This document shows positions 25,789-36,447 of a stretch of 64,000 bases of DNA, piece by piece. The notes beneath the pieces were generated by a model, which did not search any database, was not told where the DNA came from, and worked only from the letters and a program-made list of their open reading frames with translations. A program made the position numbers and the translations under genes. The stretch's first letter is position 1. Each line of letters opens with the position of its first letter. Origin of the DNA: Echinicola sp. 20G (GTDB taxonomy: Bacteria; Bacteroidota; Bacteroidia; Cytophagales; Cyclobacteriaceae); contig NZ_AP024154.1 of assembly GCF_015533855.1 (NCBI RefSeq), positions 189,001-253,000 of the forward strand, given 5' to 3'.

Positions 25789-25873
25789 AACTTTTTCCTT
25801 CGTCGGTGCTAACCGTTTCAGGTTCGAAGGGTATCATCTCAGTTCTAACATCCATCAGAACACCCCTAAAGTT
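25789..25873 (-). promoter_or_regulatory. TPP (THI-box) riboswitch controlling thiM-thiE-thiD-tenA
   Basis: Reading the minus strand, the aptamer shows all conserved parts: the TAGGGGTG start, CTGAGATGATACCC, the core GAACCTGA, then GTTAGCACCGACGAAGG. Closing helix P1 can form between AACTTT (25873-25868) and AAAGTT (25794-25789). The linker before thiM can form a competing structure (arms 25739-25749 and 25757-25764), described in the findings. High thiamine diphosphate is expected to lower operon expression. Confidence 0.93.
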
Positions 25874-25883
25874 TGATTATACG

Positions 25884-25914
25884 TGAAAGTACGACTTTAA
25901 ATTGACCACTCAAA
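25884..25914 (-). promoter_or_regulatory. Promoter of the thiamine salvage operon
   Basis: TTTG (25914-25911), a 19-base spacer and TACTTTCA (25891-25884) sit directly upstream of the riboswitch. The -7 box deviates from TANNTTTG at its last two bases. Transcription would start a few bases before P1. Confidence 0.55.
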
Positions 25915-25932
25915 AGTTGGGATCATCAATTA

Positions 25933-26934
25933 TTAAGAAAAGCAAGATGCAGCTATTTCATATGACCTTAGTCTGTCTTTATGGTCATAGATATGAGAAC
26001 AGATCATGATTTCATCCACTTGAACCAACTCTTGAAATTTAACAAGATCACTTTTAACCGAGGATGCCGACCCCACAAAGGAACAGGCCATCATTTGGTT
26101 AATGGCAGCAGCTTCATCTTGGGACCATAATCCATTCACGGATTCGACAGGTTTTTTCAAGGGGTAGGACTTTCTTCTAACTATCCCCAAAGCCATCTGG
26201 TAAAAAGAAGTCGCTAGACTATGTGCTTTTGCCTCTTCATCGGCAGCAATAACATTTACACAAGAAATTACATAGGGCTCAGCAAGATACTCAGATGGCT
26301 GAAAATTCTCTTTGTAATAGCTTATGGCATCAAGGAATTGAGCAGGAGCAAAATGACTGGCAAAAGCATATGGCAATCCTTTTTTAGCAGCCAATATTGC
26401 ACTGCTCATGCTACTTCCAAGCAGATAAATTGGGATTTCTAACCCTTCTCCTGGTATTGCTCTAACTTTCCCATCAATATTTTCATCTGACAGATACATC
26501 TGCAATTCCTCTAAATCATTGGGGAATTCTTCAACTGTTTCAAGTCTATCTCTTCTTAAGGCTCTCGCAGTCACTTGGTCTGTTCCAGGAGCTCTTCCCA
26601 ACCCCAAGTCAATTCTATTTGGATACAAGGTGGCCAATGTCCCAAATTGTTCCGCTACCATTAAAGGAGCATGGTTTGGAAGCATTATCCCACCTGACCC
26701 CACTCTGATAGTCTTGGTCTTTGCAGCCACATGCCCAATCAGCAATGCTGTTGCTGAGCTTCCTACATTGGCCATATTGTGATGCTCCGCCAGCCAAAAT
26801 CTGCTATAACCTAAACCTTCTACATGTATCGCTAAATCTTGACTTCTGTCAAATGCATCTCTCGCGTCATACCCTTCTCTAATTATTGCTAAATCTAGAA
26901 CGGAAAAATCCGTTTGGTTAAGCTTCTTGCCCAT
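25933..26934 (-). CDS. LLM-class (luciferase-like) flavin-dependent oxidoreductase
   Basis: This 333-residue TIM-barrel protein is of the bacterial luciferase-like monooxygenase superfamily. Conserved blocks are [14 protein letters not shown] at the start, [32 protein letters not shown] and [14 protein letters not shown]. It belongs to the group often annotated 'LLM class flavin-dependent oxidoreductase', many of which use FMN and have unknown substrates. I chose the ATG at 26934 over a TTG 33 bases upstream because the family starts close to the FSVLDLA block. It is a single gene with a terminator on its upstream side. It is not linked to the LuxE-like gene 24 kb away. Confidence 0.88.
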   Translation of the reverse strand: MGKKLNQTDFSVLDLAIIREGYDARDAFDRSQDLAIHVEGLGYSRFWLAEHHNMANVGSSATALLIGHVAAKTKTIRVGSGGIMLPNHAPLMVAEQFGTLATLYPNRIDLGLGRAPGTDQVTARALRRDRLETVEEFPNDLEELQMYLSDENIDGKVRAIPGEGLEIPIYLLGSSMSSAILAAKKGLPYAFASHFAPAQFLDAISYYKENFQPSEYLAEPYVISCVNVIAADEEAKAHSLATSFYQMALGIVRRKSYPLKKPVESVNGLWSQDEAAAINQMMACSFVGSASSVKSDLVKFQELVQVDEIMICSHIYDHKDRLRSYEIAASCFS

Positions 26935-27011
26935 TTTTATCTTTACTTTTCTAAACTTACTTTCCAACGGTTTTGATCGAATATTCGTTCTATAATTATG
27001 ATTTTATTGGA

Positions 27012-27056
27012 ATAAAAAAGCCGAAATTTTACATGGTAAAATTTCGGCTTTTAGCT
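27012..27056 (-). terminator. Intrinsic terminator after cysM, 17-bp stem
   Basis: The arms 27016-27032 and 27036-27052 are exact reverse complements with a 3-base loop and end in T runs on both strands. It closes the ftsB-OMP-cysE-cysM operon and insulates the LLM oxidoreductase gene. Confidence 0.9.
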
Positions 27057-27072
27057 ATTTGCTTAAAACAAT

Positions 27073-27951
27073 TTATCCAAACAAATCTGAACTCAAATAT
27101 CGATCTCCCCGATCACAAGTAATGCAAACAATGACACCAGAATCAAGCCTTTCAGCCAATTTCACCGCAGCATGTAAAGCTCCTCCACTACTCATTCCAG
27201 CCAGAATACCTTCTTCTTTGGCCATCCTTCTTGTCATCTGAGTTGCTTCCTCTTGACTTACATCAATGATCTGATCCACTCTTGAAGATTCATAAATCTT
27301 AGGTAAAAACTCTGGAGACCACCTTCTTATGCCCGGAATACTCGATCCATCTGTAGGTTGGGTTCCTACAATTTGAACTGAAGGCTTTTGCTCTTTCAAA
27401 TACCTTGACACCCCCATAATGGTACCTGTAGTTCCCATTGCAGAAACAAAATGGGTAATTTCACCATTTGTATCTCTGAGAATTTCTGGACCTGTCCCTT
27501 CATAATGTGCTTTGTAATTATCTGGATTGGCAAATTGATTCAGGATATAGTAACCTTCATTTTCAGCCATTTCTTCAGCCAAAGTACGAGAATATTCAAT
27601 GGTTTTAGCAGCAGGGGTTAGGATCACCTTTGCGCCGTAGGCCTCCATAGAAACCACTCTTTCTTTTGTGGAGTTATCAGGCATGATTAAAGTCATGTCC
27701 ACTCCCAACACCTTGGCAATCATAGCCAGTGCAATCCCCGTATTCCCACTGGTAGCCTCTACCAACTTATCTCCAGGCTTAACATCACCTCGATCCAAGG
27801 CACTTTTTATCATACTAAATGCAGCCCGGTCTTTCACACTTCCCCCTGGATTTTGCCCCTCTAGTTTACAGAAAATCTTTACTTTAGGATTGGTGGGAAT
27901 ATGTTCTAACTCCACTAAAGGAGTATTTCCAATCAACTCAAACAATTTCAT
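27073..27951 (-). CDS. cysM: Cysteine synthase
   Basis: This 292-residue PLP enzyme makes cysteine from O-acetylserine and sulfide. The PLP lysine is Lys40 in NPGGSVKDR. The substrate loop TSGNTG and the phosphate-binding GTTGTIMG are present. The short length and SMEAYGAK/GIRRW blocks fit the CysM (CysB-type) subgroup more than CysK, but this split is not certain. It starts immediately after the stop of the serine acetyltransferase gene with no gap, so the two enzymes of cysteine synthesis are co-translated. Confidence 0.92.
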   Translation of the reverse strand: MKLFELIGNTPLVELEHIPTNPKVKIFCKLEGQNPGGSVKDRAAFSMIKSALDRGDVKPGDKLVEATSGNTGIALAMIAKVLGVDMTLIMPDNSTKERVVSMEAYGAKVILTPAAKTIEYSRTLAEEMAENEGYYILNQFANPDNYKAHYEGTGPEILRDTNGEITHFVSAMGTTGTIMGVSRYLKEQKPSVQIVGTQPTDGSSIPGIRRWSPEFLPKIYESSRVDQIIDVSQEEATQMTRRMAKEEGILAGMSSGGALHAAVKLAERLDSGVIVCITCDRGDRYLSSDLFG

Positions 27952-28794
27952 TTAAGCATCATTTTTAAAAATGTACATATCCGTGGTCTCTGCACTGGCA
28001 TCATACATTTTGGTTTGGTAATATATCTTACTTTTTGCGGGAATGCTTTTGGTCAACCATACATTTCCTCCAATCACACTACCTGCTCCAATAACCGTTT
28101 TTCCTCCCAATATGGTTGCTCCAGCATAGATCACCACATTATCTTCAATAGTTGGGTGACGTTGAATATCAGCATCCTCTTTATTGACACTCAATGCACC
28201 TAAAGTAACACCCTGATAGATTTTGACATGATTTCCTATTATCGTAGTCTCCCCGATAACCACTCCAGTTCCATGATCTATGCAGAAATACTTACCAATC
28301 TTGGCTCCCGGGTGGATATCTATTCCTGTTTTGCTATGCGCAAACTCTGTAATCATCCTAGGAATTAACCTTACGCCTTGCTGATGCAAAAGATGCGCAA
28401 TCCTGTAGGCCGCTATGGCATAAAAACCGGGATAACTTCTGATCACCTCCGTCTTTGACTTGGCAGCAGGATCCCCTTCATACATCGCCTCAATATCATC
28501 ATGTACAGCATCATAAACAGCCTCTAGACCATCAAAAAAGTCAAATGCTGCCTGATCACTATCCTTGCCCACCAGCTTCTTATTTCTGCCCAAAATTCCT
28601 TGCAGTTGAATTTTGTAATAGTTCAACTTATCGTCCACTTCGTGTTCATCCTGAAGTACATTTATCGCGTATTCAGGGAACAATACTCCAAGTACTCCTT
28701 CAAAAAACTCATGGACAATTCTAGGAGAAGGACAGTCAGGGCACTGCTTGTGCGCTGCGTAGATTTTGTTGATAAAAGATTTATTGAAATCCAT
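27952..28794 (-). CDS. cysE: Serine O-acetyltransferase
   Basis: This 280-residue enzyme acetylates serine with acetyl-CoA to give O-acetylserine for the adjacent cysteine synthase. An N-terminal helical domain (1-140) is followed by left-handed beta-helix hexapeptide repeats. The catalytic blocks are GIDIHPGAKIGKYFCIDHGTG and GVVIGETTIIG. I set the start at the ATG at 28794, giving MDFNKSFINKIYAAH; a frame from 28821 would overlap the upstream gene. This long form with an N-terminal extension is the EpsC-like type seen in Bacteroidota. No C-terminal CysK-docking Ile is evident (it ends KNDA), so a classic cysteine synthase complex is doubtful. Confidence 0.93.
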   Translation of the reverse strand: MDFNKSFINKIYAAHKQCPDCPSPRIVHEFFEGVLGVLFPEYAINVLQDEHEVDDKLNYYKIQLQGILGRNKKLVGKDSDQAAFDFFDGLEAVYDAVHDDIEAMYEGDPAAKSKTEVIRSYPGFYAIAAYRIAHLLHQQGVRLIPRMITEFAHSKTGIDIHPGAKIGKYFCIDHGTGVVIGETTIIGNHVKIYQGVTLGALSVNKEDADIQRHPTIEDNVVIYAGATILGGKTVIGAGSVIGGNVWLTKSIPAKSKIYYQTKMYDASAETTDMYIFKNDA

Positions 28795-28810
28795 TGAAAA
28801 ACTATTGCTG

Positions 28811-29383
28811 TTAAAGAACAAAACCAGCCCTGATCACATATGGTTCAGTATAGATCAAATTTTGATTGTCATAGAGGACATTATATAGTAAGGTAAAGTT
28901 CATACCTCCTCGTCTTCCAAAAGGAATGAAATATCCACCTCCTAAAAAAAGTCCTGGCACCCACTCTCGTTCAGAAAAGACATTATTGTTATTGTCATAT
29001 CGGTATGCTTCTACATTTAAAGTTTCATATTCGGCATGAGCAAACAAATTAGGCAAGACATTATAACGGTTAAAAATTCTTCCGCCATAAACATTTGAAG
29101 AAGAACCAAAATCTTTGTATTTCAAATATTGGTATGTAAGTCCCAAACCAGCAGAATACTTATCTGTAATCATCACCCCTACAAGTGGGGAAACATCCAC
29201 ATAAGTAATATAGCCAAACTGTAATCCCAGGTTTCCTCCAAAATAAAGTCGCTCACTAAAAGGAATCTGATCATTCTCATCATAATAAATTTCTTTTTGG
29301 GCCAATGCCTTTTCTGAGAGTCCTAAAAGCATCCACAAAAAAATTGCAGAAAGCACAACTTGTTTACTCATCGATGATAACAT
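28811..29383 (-). CDS. Outer-membrane beta-barrel protein, unknown function
   Basis: This 190-residue protein has a signal peptide (cut near ALA-QKE) and alternating-residue strands with many aromatic and Gly residues, ending in the strand YVIRAGFVL, typical of small outer-membrane barrels. It is predicted to be an 8-stranded porin-like or OmpW/OmpA-sized barrel. Its start overlaps ftsB by 20 bases (ATG at 29383) or 8 bases (ATG at 29371, giving MSKQVV); I cannot decide between them. It lies in an operon after ftsB and before cysE-cysM. The function is unknown. Confidence 0.8.
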   Translation of the reverse strand: MLSSMSKQVVLSAIFLWMLLGLSEKALAQKEIYYDENDQIPFSERLYFGGNLGLQFGYITYVDVSPLVGVMITDKYSAGLGLTYQYLKYKDFGSSSNVYGGRIFNRYNVLPNLFAHAEYETLNVEAYRYDNNNNVFSEREWVPGLFLGGGYFIPFGRRGGMNFTLLYNVLYDNQNLIYTEPYVIRAGFVL

Positions 29384-29651
29384 ATAAATCTTCAGTTTTT
29401 TTCTTCATTAAGTATCTTTCACGAGCAAACTTTTCCAAAAGTTCATAATTGCTGAGTAATTCTTCTCGCTCTTCCTTTATTTTCCTTTTGCGTTCCATAT
29501 AAAAATCCCTCTGATCTTCAAGTTTGGATAATTTTGAACGCAAGGTAAACTGGCTGATGATATCATTTGTATCAATAAAAACCATCCATACGATGAAAAG
29601 GACAGTGAAAATAAAATAAAAATTCTTGGTGTATTTGAGGTACTTTCCCAT
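29364..29651 (-). CDS. ftsB: FtsB/DivIC-type cell-division protein
   Basis: This 95-residue bitopic protein has a short cytoplasmic start, one membrane segment (about 12-28) and a coiled coil (about 35-75, LRSKLSKLEDQRDFYMERKRKI). The conserved LEKFARERYLMKKKTEDLYVI block follows, which places it in the septum-formation-initiator (FtsB/DivIC) family. It would bind FtsL and FtsQ in the divisome. It is the first gene of an operon with an outer-membrane protein and cysE-cysM, and has a TATATTTG -7 box 23 bases upstream. Confidence 0.9.
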   Translation of the reverse strand: MGKYLKYTKNFYFIFTVLFIVWMVFIDTNDIISQFTLRSKLSKLEDQRDFYMERKRKIKEEREELLSNYELLEKFARERYLMKKKTEDLYVIIDE

Positions 29652-29673
29652 GGCTTTGAAAGTTTAATTGGAA

Positions 29674-29681
29674 CAAATATA
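29674..29681 (-). promoter_or_regulatory. -7 promoter box of ftsB-OMP-cysE-cysM
   Basis: TATATTTG on the minus strand matches TANNTTTG and is identical to the ald box. No clear TTTG lies 19-20 bases upstream. Confidence 0.5.
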
Positions 29682-29767
29682 GGGAATAGAAATGACTAAC
29701 GATCCAGTAACTTTATACAAAATAGGCAAGGAATAGCACAAAACCATAAGTTTCAAAGGATATAAAA

Positions 29768-29798
29768 CAAAAAAGCATCCGCCAAGGCGGATGCTTCT
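29768..29798 (-). terminator. Intrinsic terminator after enolase
   Basis: A 10-bp stem (29774-29783 with 29786-29795) is followed by a T run on the minus strand. Confidence 0.88.
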
Positions 29799-29818
29799 AA
29801 AACATAAAATGCTTTATA

Positions 29819-32216
<2,398 letters not shown>

Positions 32217-32234
32217 TTATTGAAATTGAATGCC

Positions 32235-32242
32235 CAAATTTA
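32235..32242 (-). promoter_or_regulatory. -7 promoter box of carA-eno
   Basis: TAAATTTG on the minus strand matches TANNTTTG. It ends 18 bases before the carA ATG, giving a very short leader. The -33 element is not convincing. Confidence 0.5.
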
Positions 32243-32284
32243 AGGATTTTATCACTAAGAGACAGGATAATTTTCAAAAGGATA

Positions 32285-32318
32285 ATAAAAAAGGGATTGA
32301 ACCAAAGCCCAACCCCTC
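32285..32318 (-). terminator. Intrinsic terminator of the S10/spc/alpha operon
   Basis: On the minus strand an 8-bp stem with one G-U pair (32317-32310 with 32299-32292) is followed by six T. It ends transcription after rplQ. Confidence 0.75.
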
Positions 32319-32346
32319 TTTATATTTAATATAATGAATGCATTTA

Positions 32347-32880
32347 TTATTCAGACTTTTCAGTTTCTGAACCTGCATCGCTATCTGCTGCTTTATCTTC
32401 AGAAGCACCAGCATCTTCTGCTTTAGCTTCTGTAGCACCGGTTGCCTCAGCCGATTTACCAGTACCTCTACGGCTTCTTCTGGTTTTCTTAACTTCTGGC
32501 TTAGCTTCTTTCAACATCAATTCGTTGAAATCAACCAATTCGATGATACACATTTCAGCATTATCACCAAGACGGAATCCAGTTTTAATGATTCTGGTAT
32601 ATCCACCTGGTCTATTAGCTACTTTCTCAATTACTTCACCAAACAAAGCTTTGATAGCTTCTTTGCTTTGCAAATAAGAAAATGCAATACGTCTGTTATG
32701 CGTAGTATCTTCTTTGGCTCTAGTCACTAGAGGCTCTACATATTTTCTCAACTCCTTGGCCTTGGCAAGCGTAGTAGAAATACGCTTGTGAAGAATCAGA
32801 GAGGCAGCCATGTTAGAAAGCATAGCTTTCCTATGAGAAGCCTTCCTGCCAAGGTGATTAAATTTCTTACCGTGTCTCAT
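32347..32880 (-). CDS. rplQ: 50S ribosomal protein L17
   Basis: The first 120 residues are a standard L17 (start [17 protein letters not shown]). The chain then continues to residue 177 with a basic stretch ([12 protein letters not shown]) and a low-complexity Ala/Glu/Asp-rich tail, so it is about 50 residues longer than typical L17 proteins. The tail is probably disordered. It is the last gene of the long ribosomal operon, directly before the terminator. Confidence 0.97.
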   Translation of the reverse strand: MRHGKKFNHLGRKASHRKAMLSNMAASLILHKRISTTLAKAKELRKYVEPLVTRAKEDTTHNRRIAFSYLQSKEAIKALFGEVIEKVANRPGGYTRIIKTGFRLGDNAEMCIIELVDFNELMLKEAKPEVKKTRRSRRGTGKSAEATGATEAKAEDAGASEDKAADSDAGSETEKSE

Positions 32881-32886
32881 CTTTTA

Positions 32887-33876
32887 TTATTCTTCGTCAA
32901 GTTTATACTTAGATATGTCCATGCCGAACTGTAGTCCTTTTTCTTGGATCAATTGTTCCAATTCAGCAAGGGATTTTTTACCGAAGTTTCTGAATTTCAT
33001 CATATCAGAAATCTCCAATCTTGCTAAGTCTCCCAATGTTTTCACATCAGCAGCTTTCAAGCAGTTAAACGCCCTAACAGAAAGATCAAGATCGCTAAGC
33101 GGAGTCTTTAACAACTTACGCATATGCAAGAATTCTTCATCAATCGGCTCAGGTGAATCTCCACCTGGAGTATCAATAACCATTGTTTGGTCAGAGAACA
33201 ACATGAAATGTTGGATAAGGATCTTTGCAGATTCCTGCAACGCTTTCTCTGGGTGAATAGAACCGTCTGTAGTTACTTCAAGAATCAACTTCTCAAAGTC
33301 AGTCTTTTGCTCTACCCTTGTGTTCTCCACGCTGTACTTTACATTCTTGATAGGAGTAAAGATCGCGTCAATCGGAATAACTCCGAACACCTGCTCCTTA
33401 GGCTTAGACTCTTCTGCAGGAAGGTATCCTCTACCTTTTTCTACAGTAAGCTCGATTTCAAAGCTCTTAGAGTCGTCCAAGTGGCAGATAACCAAATCTG
33501 GGTTCAAAACCTCAAATGAAGAGGTGAACTTAGCGATATCTCCAGCTGTAAACACATCTTGATTCTTGACTTCCACAGTAATCTTACCATCTATAGAGTC
33601 GTGGATTTTCTTAAACCTAACCTGCTTAAGGTTAAGAATAATATCAGTAACGTCTTCCACAACGCCTTCAATAGTAGAGAATTCATGAACTACACCAGGT
33701 AATTTCACCGAGGTGATGGCGTAGCCCTCTAGGGAAGAGAGCAAGATTCTTCTCAGCGCATTACCAATTGTAACCCCGTAACCTTTTTCGAGTGGTTTAA
33801 AGGTGAATAAGCCGTGGAAGTCATCAGCTTTTTCCATCACCACTTTTTCGGGCATTTGAAATGCAAGTATGGACAT
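32887..33876 (-). CDS. rpoA: RNA polymerase alpha subunit
   Basis: This 329-residue subunit has the assembly domain at about 1-230 ([15 protein letters not shown] is the dimer-contact signature) and the C-terminal DNA/activator-binding domain from about 250 ([20 protein letters not shown], then [13 protein letters not shown]). It lies between rpsD and rplQ, the usual place. It looks complete. Confidence 0.98.
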   Translation of the reverse strand: MSILAFQMPEKVVMEKADDFHGLFTFKPLEKGYGVTIGNALRRILLSSLEGYAITSVKLPGVVHEFSTIEGVVEDVTDIILNLKQVRFKKIHDSIDGKITVEVKNQDVFTAGDIAKFTSSFEVLNPDLVICHLDDSKSFEIELTVEKGRGYLPAEESKPKEQVFGVIPIDAIFTPIKNVKYSVENTRVEQKTDFEKLILEVTTDGSIHPEKALQESAKILIQHFMLFSDQTMVIDTPGGDSPEPIDEEFLHMRKLLKTPLSDLDLSVRAFNCLKAADVKTLGDLARLEISDMMKFRNFGKKSLAELEQLIQEKGLQFGMDISKYKLDEE

Positions 33877-33910
33877 ATCAATAGTTCTTTTAAGTCAGAA
33901 AGTTTAGTTA

Positions 33911-34513
33911 TTACTTAGAGTATAGTTCGACGATAAGTTGTTCCTTGATATTCTCAGGGATATCCTCTCTTACAGGGATACTTACAAACTTACCAGCTAA
34001 CGAATTATTATCCCACTCTAACCATGAGTAGCGATTTGCTCTACCCGCAAGACTAGCAGTAATTGCTTCAAGAGACTTAGATCTCTCTCTAACAGATACA
34101 ATGTCACCAGGCTTCAAAGTATATGATGGAATGTTAACCAATTCACCATTTACCAAGATATGCTTGTGAGAAACTAATTGTCTTGCTCCTCTACGAGTTG
34201 GAGCGATACCCAATCTGAAAACAGTGTTATCCAGACGAGCTTCCAACAATTGTAGAAGGTTCTCACCTGTAATACCTTGCTTTCTGGAAGCGATATCAAA
34301 CATTTTTGAGAATTGTCTCTCCAAAACGCCGTAGATGTATTTTGCTTTTTGCTTTTCAGCAAGCTGAATAGCATATTCTGATTGCTTCTTTCTTCTACCT
34401 CTTCCGTGTTGACCAGGAGGATAGTTTTTCTTCTGAAGTGCCTTGCTTTGTCCTTCTATAGGCTCTCCGAATTTTCTAGAAATTTTCGCTTTTGGACCTC
34501 TATATCTAGCCAT
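33911..34513 (-). CDS. rpsD: 30S ribosomal protein S4
   Basis: This 200-residue primary 16S-binding protein has an S4 RNA-binding domain in the second half ([30 protein letters not shown], residues about 94-125). In many bacteria S4 represses the alpha operon. A 34-base gap to rpoA is the longest within this part of the operon, but I see no clear S4-binding pseudoknot there. Confidence 0.98.
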   Translation of the reverse strand: MARYRGPKAKISRKFGEPIEGQSKALQKKNYPPGQHGRGRRKKQSEYAIQLAEKQKAKYIYGVLERQFSKMFDIASRKQGITGENLLQLLEARLDNTVFRLGIAPTRRGARQLVSHKHILVNGELVNIPSYTLKPGDIVSVRERSKSLEAITASLAGRANRYSWLEWDNNSLAGKFVSIPVREDIPENIKEQLIVELYSK

Positions 34514-34531
34514 TCTTATTTCTTAGTTAAA

Positions 34532-34930
34532 TTAAACTCTTCTACGTTTAGGAGGACGACAACCATTGTGAGGAAGCGGAGTCACATCTATAATCGTAGT
34601 TACATCAAGACCTACATTTTGCAATGTTCTGATAGCAGATTCTCTACCAGCACCAGGACCTTTTACAAACACTTCAATTTTTCTCAAGCCAAGGTCATAT
34701 GCTACTTGTCCACAGTTCTGTGCTGCCATTTGAGCTGCATAAGGAGTGTTCTTTTTAGAACCTCTGAAGCCCATTTTACCGGCAGACGCCCATGAAATCA
34801 CCTGACCTGCATTGTTGGTAATGGAAATGATGATGTTGTTAAAAGAAGCTTTGATGTGGGCTTGGCCTACAGCTTCAACCTTAACAACTCTCTTTTTTCC
34901 TTTAGCTTTATCGTTTCTTCTCTGAGCCAT
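34532..34930 (-). CDS. rpsK: 30S ribosomal protein S11
   Basis: This 132-residue platform protein carries the conserved [10 protein letters not shown] and C-terminal [16 protein letters not shown]. It lies between rpsM and rpsD, as in other bacteria. Confidence 0.98.
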   Translation of the reverse strand: MAQRRNDKAKGKKRVVKVEAVGQAHIKASFNNIIISITNNAGQVISWASAGKMGFRGSKKNTPYAAQMAAQNCGQVAYDLGLRKIEVFVKGPGAGRESAIRTLQNVGLDVTTIIDVTPLPHNGCRPPKRRRV

Positions 34931-34945
34931 AATCTATATCAAGAT

Positions 34946-35323
34946 TTATTTAGTTGCTTTCTTCTTGTTAGCAACAGTCTTTCTCTTACCTTTTCTAGTT
35001 CTAGCGTTGTTCTTAGTCTTCTGACCTCTTACAGGAAGTCCTTTTCTGTGACGAAGACCTCTGTAACAACCAATATCCATCAATCTTTTGATGCTCAACT
35101 GTATCTCAGATTTCAAAACACCTTCAGTCTTGAATTCTTCTGCGATAATATTTCTAATAGCGGTAGATTCATCATCTGTCCACTCACCGGCTTTTTTATC
35201 AAACGATATTCCTGCTTTTGTAAGGATCGCTCTAGCAGAGCTTCTACCTATACCAAAAATATAGGTCAAGCCAATCTCACCGCGCTTATTGTCGGGAATG
35301 TCAACACCTGCAATTCTTGCCAT
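34946..35323 (-). CDS. rpsM: 30S ribosomal protein S13
   Basis: This 125-residue head protein carries the family blocks [20 protein letters not shown] and [14 protein letters not shown], the last contacting 16S rRNA and P-site tRNA. A basic tail ([12 protein letters not shown]) ends it. The gene starts 5 bases after the rpmJ stop. Confidence 0.98.
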   Translation of the reverse strand: MARIAGVDIPDNKRGEIGLTYIFGIGRSSARAILTKAGISFDKKAGEWTDDESTAIRNIIAEEFKTEGVLKSEIQLSIKRLMDIGCYRGLRHRKGLPVRGQKTKNNARTRKGKRKTVANKKKATK

Positions 35324-35328
35324 AATTT

Positions 35329-35445
35329 TTAACCTTGTCTTTGTTTAAACTTAGGATTCTTCTTGTTGATGACGTAAAGCTTTCCTTTTCTTCTGATCAC
35401 TTTACAGTCTACACTTCTCTTCTTAATAGATGCCTTAACTTTCAT
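35329..35445 (-). CDS. rpmJ: 50S ribosomal protein L36, zinc-free form
   Basis: This 38-residue protein runs from an ATG at 35445 to a stop at 35329. It starts [15 protein letters not shown] and ends [10 protein letters not shown], clearly L36. Only one cysteine remains, so the C-C-C-H zinc site of the canonical form is absent (a C-minus form). It sits between infA and rpsM in the standard alpha-operon order. Confidence 0.95.
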   Translation of the reverse strand: MKVKASIKKRSVDCKVIRRKGKLYVINKKNPKFKQRQG

Positions 35446-35451
35446 GACATT

Positions 35452-35670
35452 TTATTTATATCGATATACAATTCTGCCTTTTGAAAGATCGTATGGAGAC
35501 ATTTCTAACTTAACTCTATCTCCAGGGAGGATCTTAATGTAATTCATTCTCATTTTACCGGAAATATGAGCAATCAATTGATGTCCATTCTCCAGTTCCA
35601 CTTTAAACATAGCGTTAGATAACGCTTCTATTATAGTACCATCTTGCTCGATAGATGCTTGTTTAGCCAT
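35452..35670 (-). CDS. infA: Translation initiation factor IF-1
   Basis: This 72-residue OB-fold protein binds the 30S A site during initiation. The family pattern is complete ([20 protein letters not shown], then [16 protein letters not shown]). It starts 2 bases after the map stop. Confidence 0.98.
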   Translation of the reverse strand: MAKQASIEQDGTIIEALSNAMFKVELENGHQLIAHISGKMRMNYIKILPGDRVKLEMSPYDLSKGRIVYRYK

Positions 35671-35672
35671 AT

Positions 35673-36446
35673 TTAGAATTTAAAATTTTCTTCTATGTAT
35701 TGATGCGTAGTTAGTATTTCTGTCCTATCTTCAAATATCGCTACGGTATGCTCATAATGCGCCGAAGGCTTTCTGTCAGCAGTTCGGATAGTCCATCCAT
35801 CTCTTTCTTGGACGACATTCCTTGTGCCTAAGTTGACCATTGGCTCAATGGCTATTACCATCCCGTCTTTCAATAAAGGACCACTTCCTTTTTTCCCATA
35901 ATTAGGAACCTCTGGGGATTCGTGAAGACTCTTGCCAACTCCATGTCCTACAAGCTCCCGAACTACCGTGTAGCCCTTGGCTTCTACAAACTTTTGTATG
36001 GCATTGCCTACATCACCGATCCTGTTCCCAAAAACAGCCTTTTCAATACCGAGATACAATGACTCTTTTGTTGCTTTGAGCAACGACAATACTTTTGTGG
36101 AAACTTCACCGACAGGGTAAGTATAAGCGGAATCGCTATGAAAACCTTGGTGAAAGACTCCACAATCTATTGAGATTATATCGCCATCTTTCAAAACATA
36201 ATCACTTGGAAAACCGTGAACGACTACTTCATTCACGGAAATACAAAGTGAGGCGGGAAAACCATTGTATCCTTTAAAAGAAGGTACACCTCCGTGATCC
36301 CGTATAAATTCTTCAGCTATTTTATCTAAGTAAGAGGTCTTTACCCCTTCCTTTACAAGTTTGGCTACTTCACCGTGAGCCTTACCTAATATTTGAGCAC
36401 TCTCCTTTATTAACTGGACTTCCTCAGAAGTCTTGTAATGTATCAT
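35673..36446 (-). CDS. map: Methionine aminopeptidase, type I
   Basis: This 257-residue metalloprotease removes N-terminal Met from new proteins. The substrate-binding [13 protein letters not shown], metal-ligand Asp residues in [14 protein letters not shown], His in [12 protein letters not shown] and Glu residues in IEPMVN and HYEHTVAI are all present. Its place between secY and infA, one base after secY, is common outside the proteobacteria. Confidence 0.98.
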   Translation of the reverse strand: MIHYKTSEEVQLIKESAQILGKAHGEVAKLVKEGVKTSYLDKIAEEFIRDHGGVPSFKGYNGFPASLCISVNEVVVHGFPSDYVLKDGDIISIDCGVFHQGFHSDSAYTYPVGEVSTKVLSLLKATKESLYLGIEKAVFGNRIGDVGNAIQKFVEAKGYTVVRELVGHGVGKSLHESPEVPNYGKKGSGPLLKDGMVIAIEPMVNLGTRNVVQERDGWTIRTADRKPSAHYEHTVAIFEDRTEILTTHQYIEENFKF

Positions 36447-36447
36447 A

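Noticed and set aside
25933..26934. Idea that the luciferase-like oxidoreductase and the LuxE-like gene form a bioluminescence system
   Set aside because: They lie 24 kb apart, luxC and luxD are absent, and the oxidoreductase fits the common LLM group rather than LuxA/LuxB.
34382..35332. Long antisense frames opposite rpsD, rpsK and rpsM
   Set aside because: They mirror the codon pattern of highly conserved ribosomal genes on the other strand and encode nothing recognisable.
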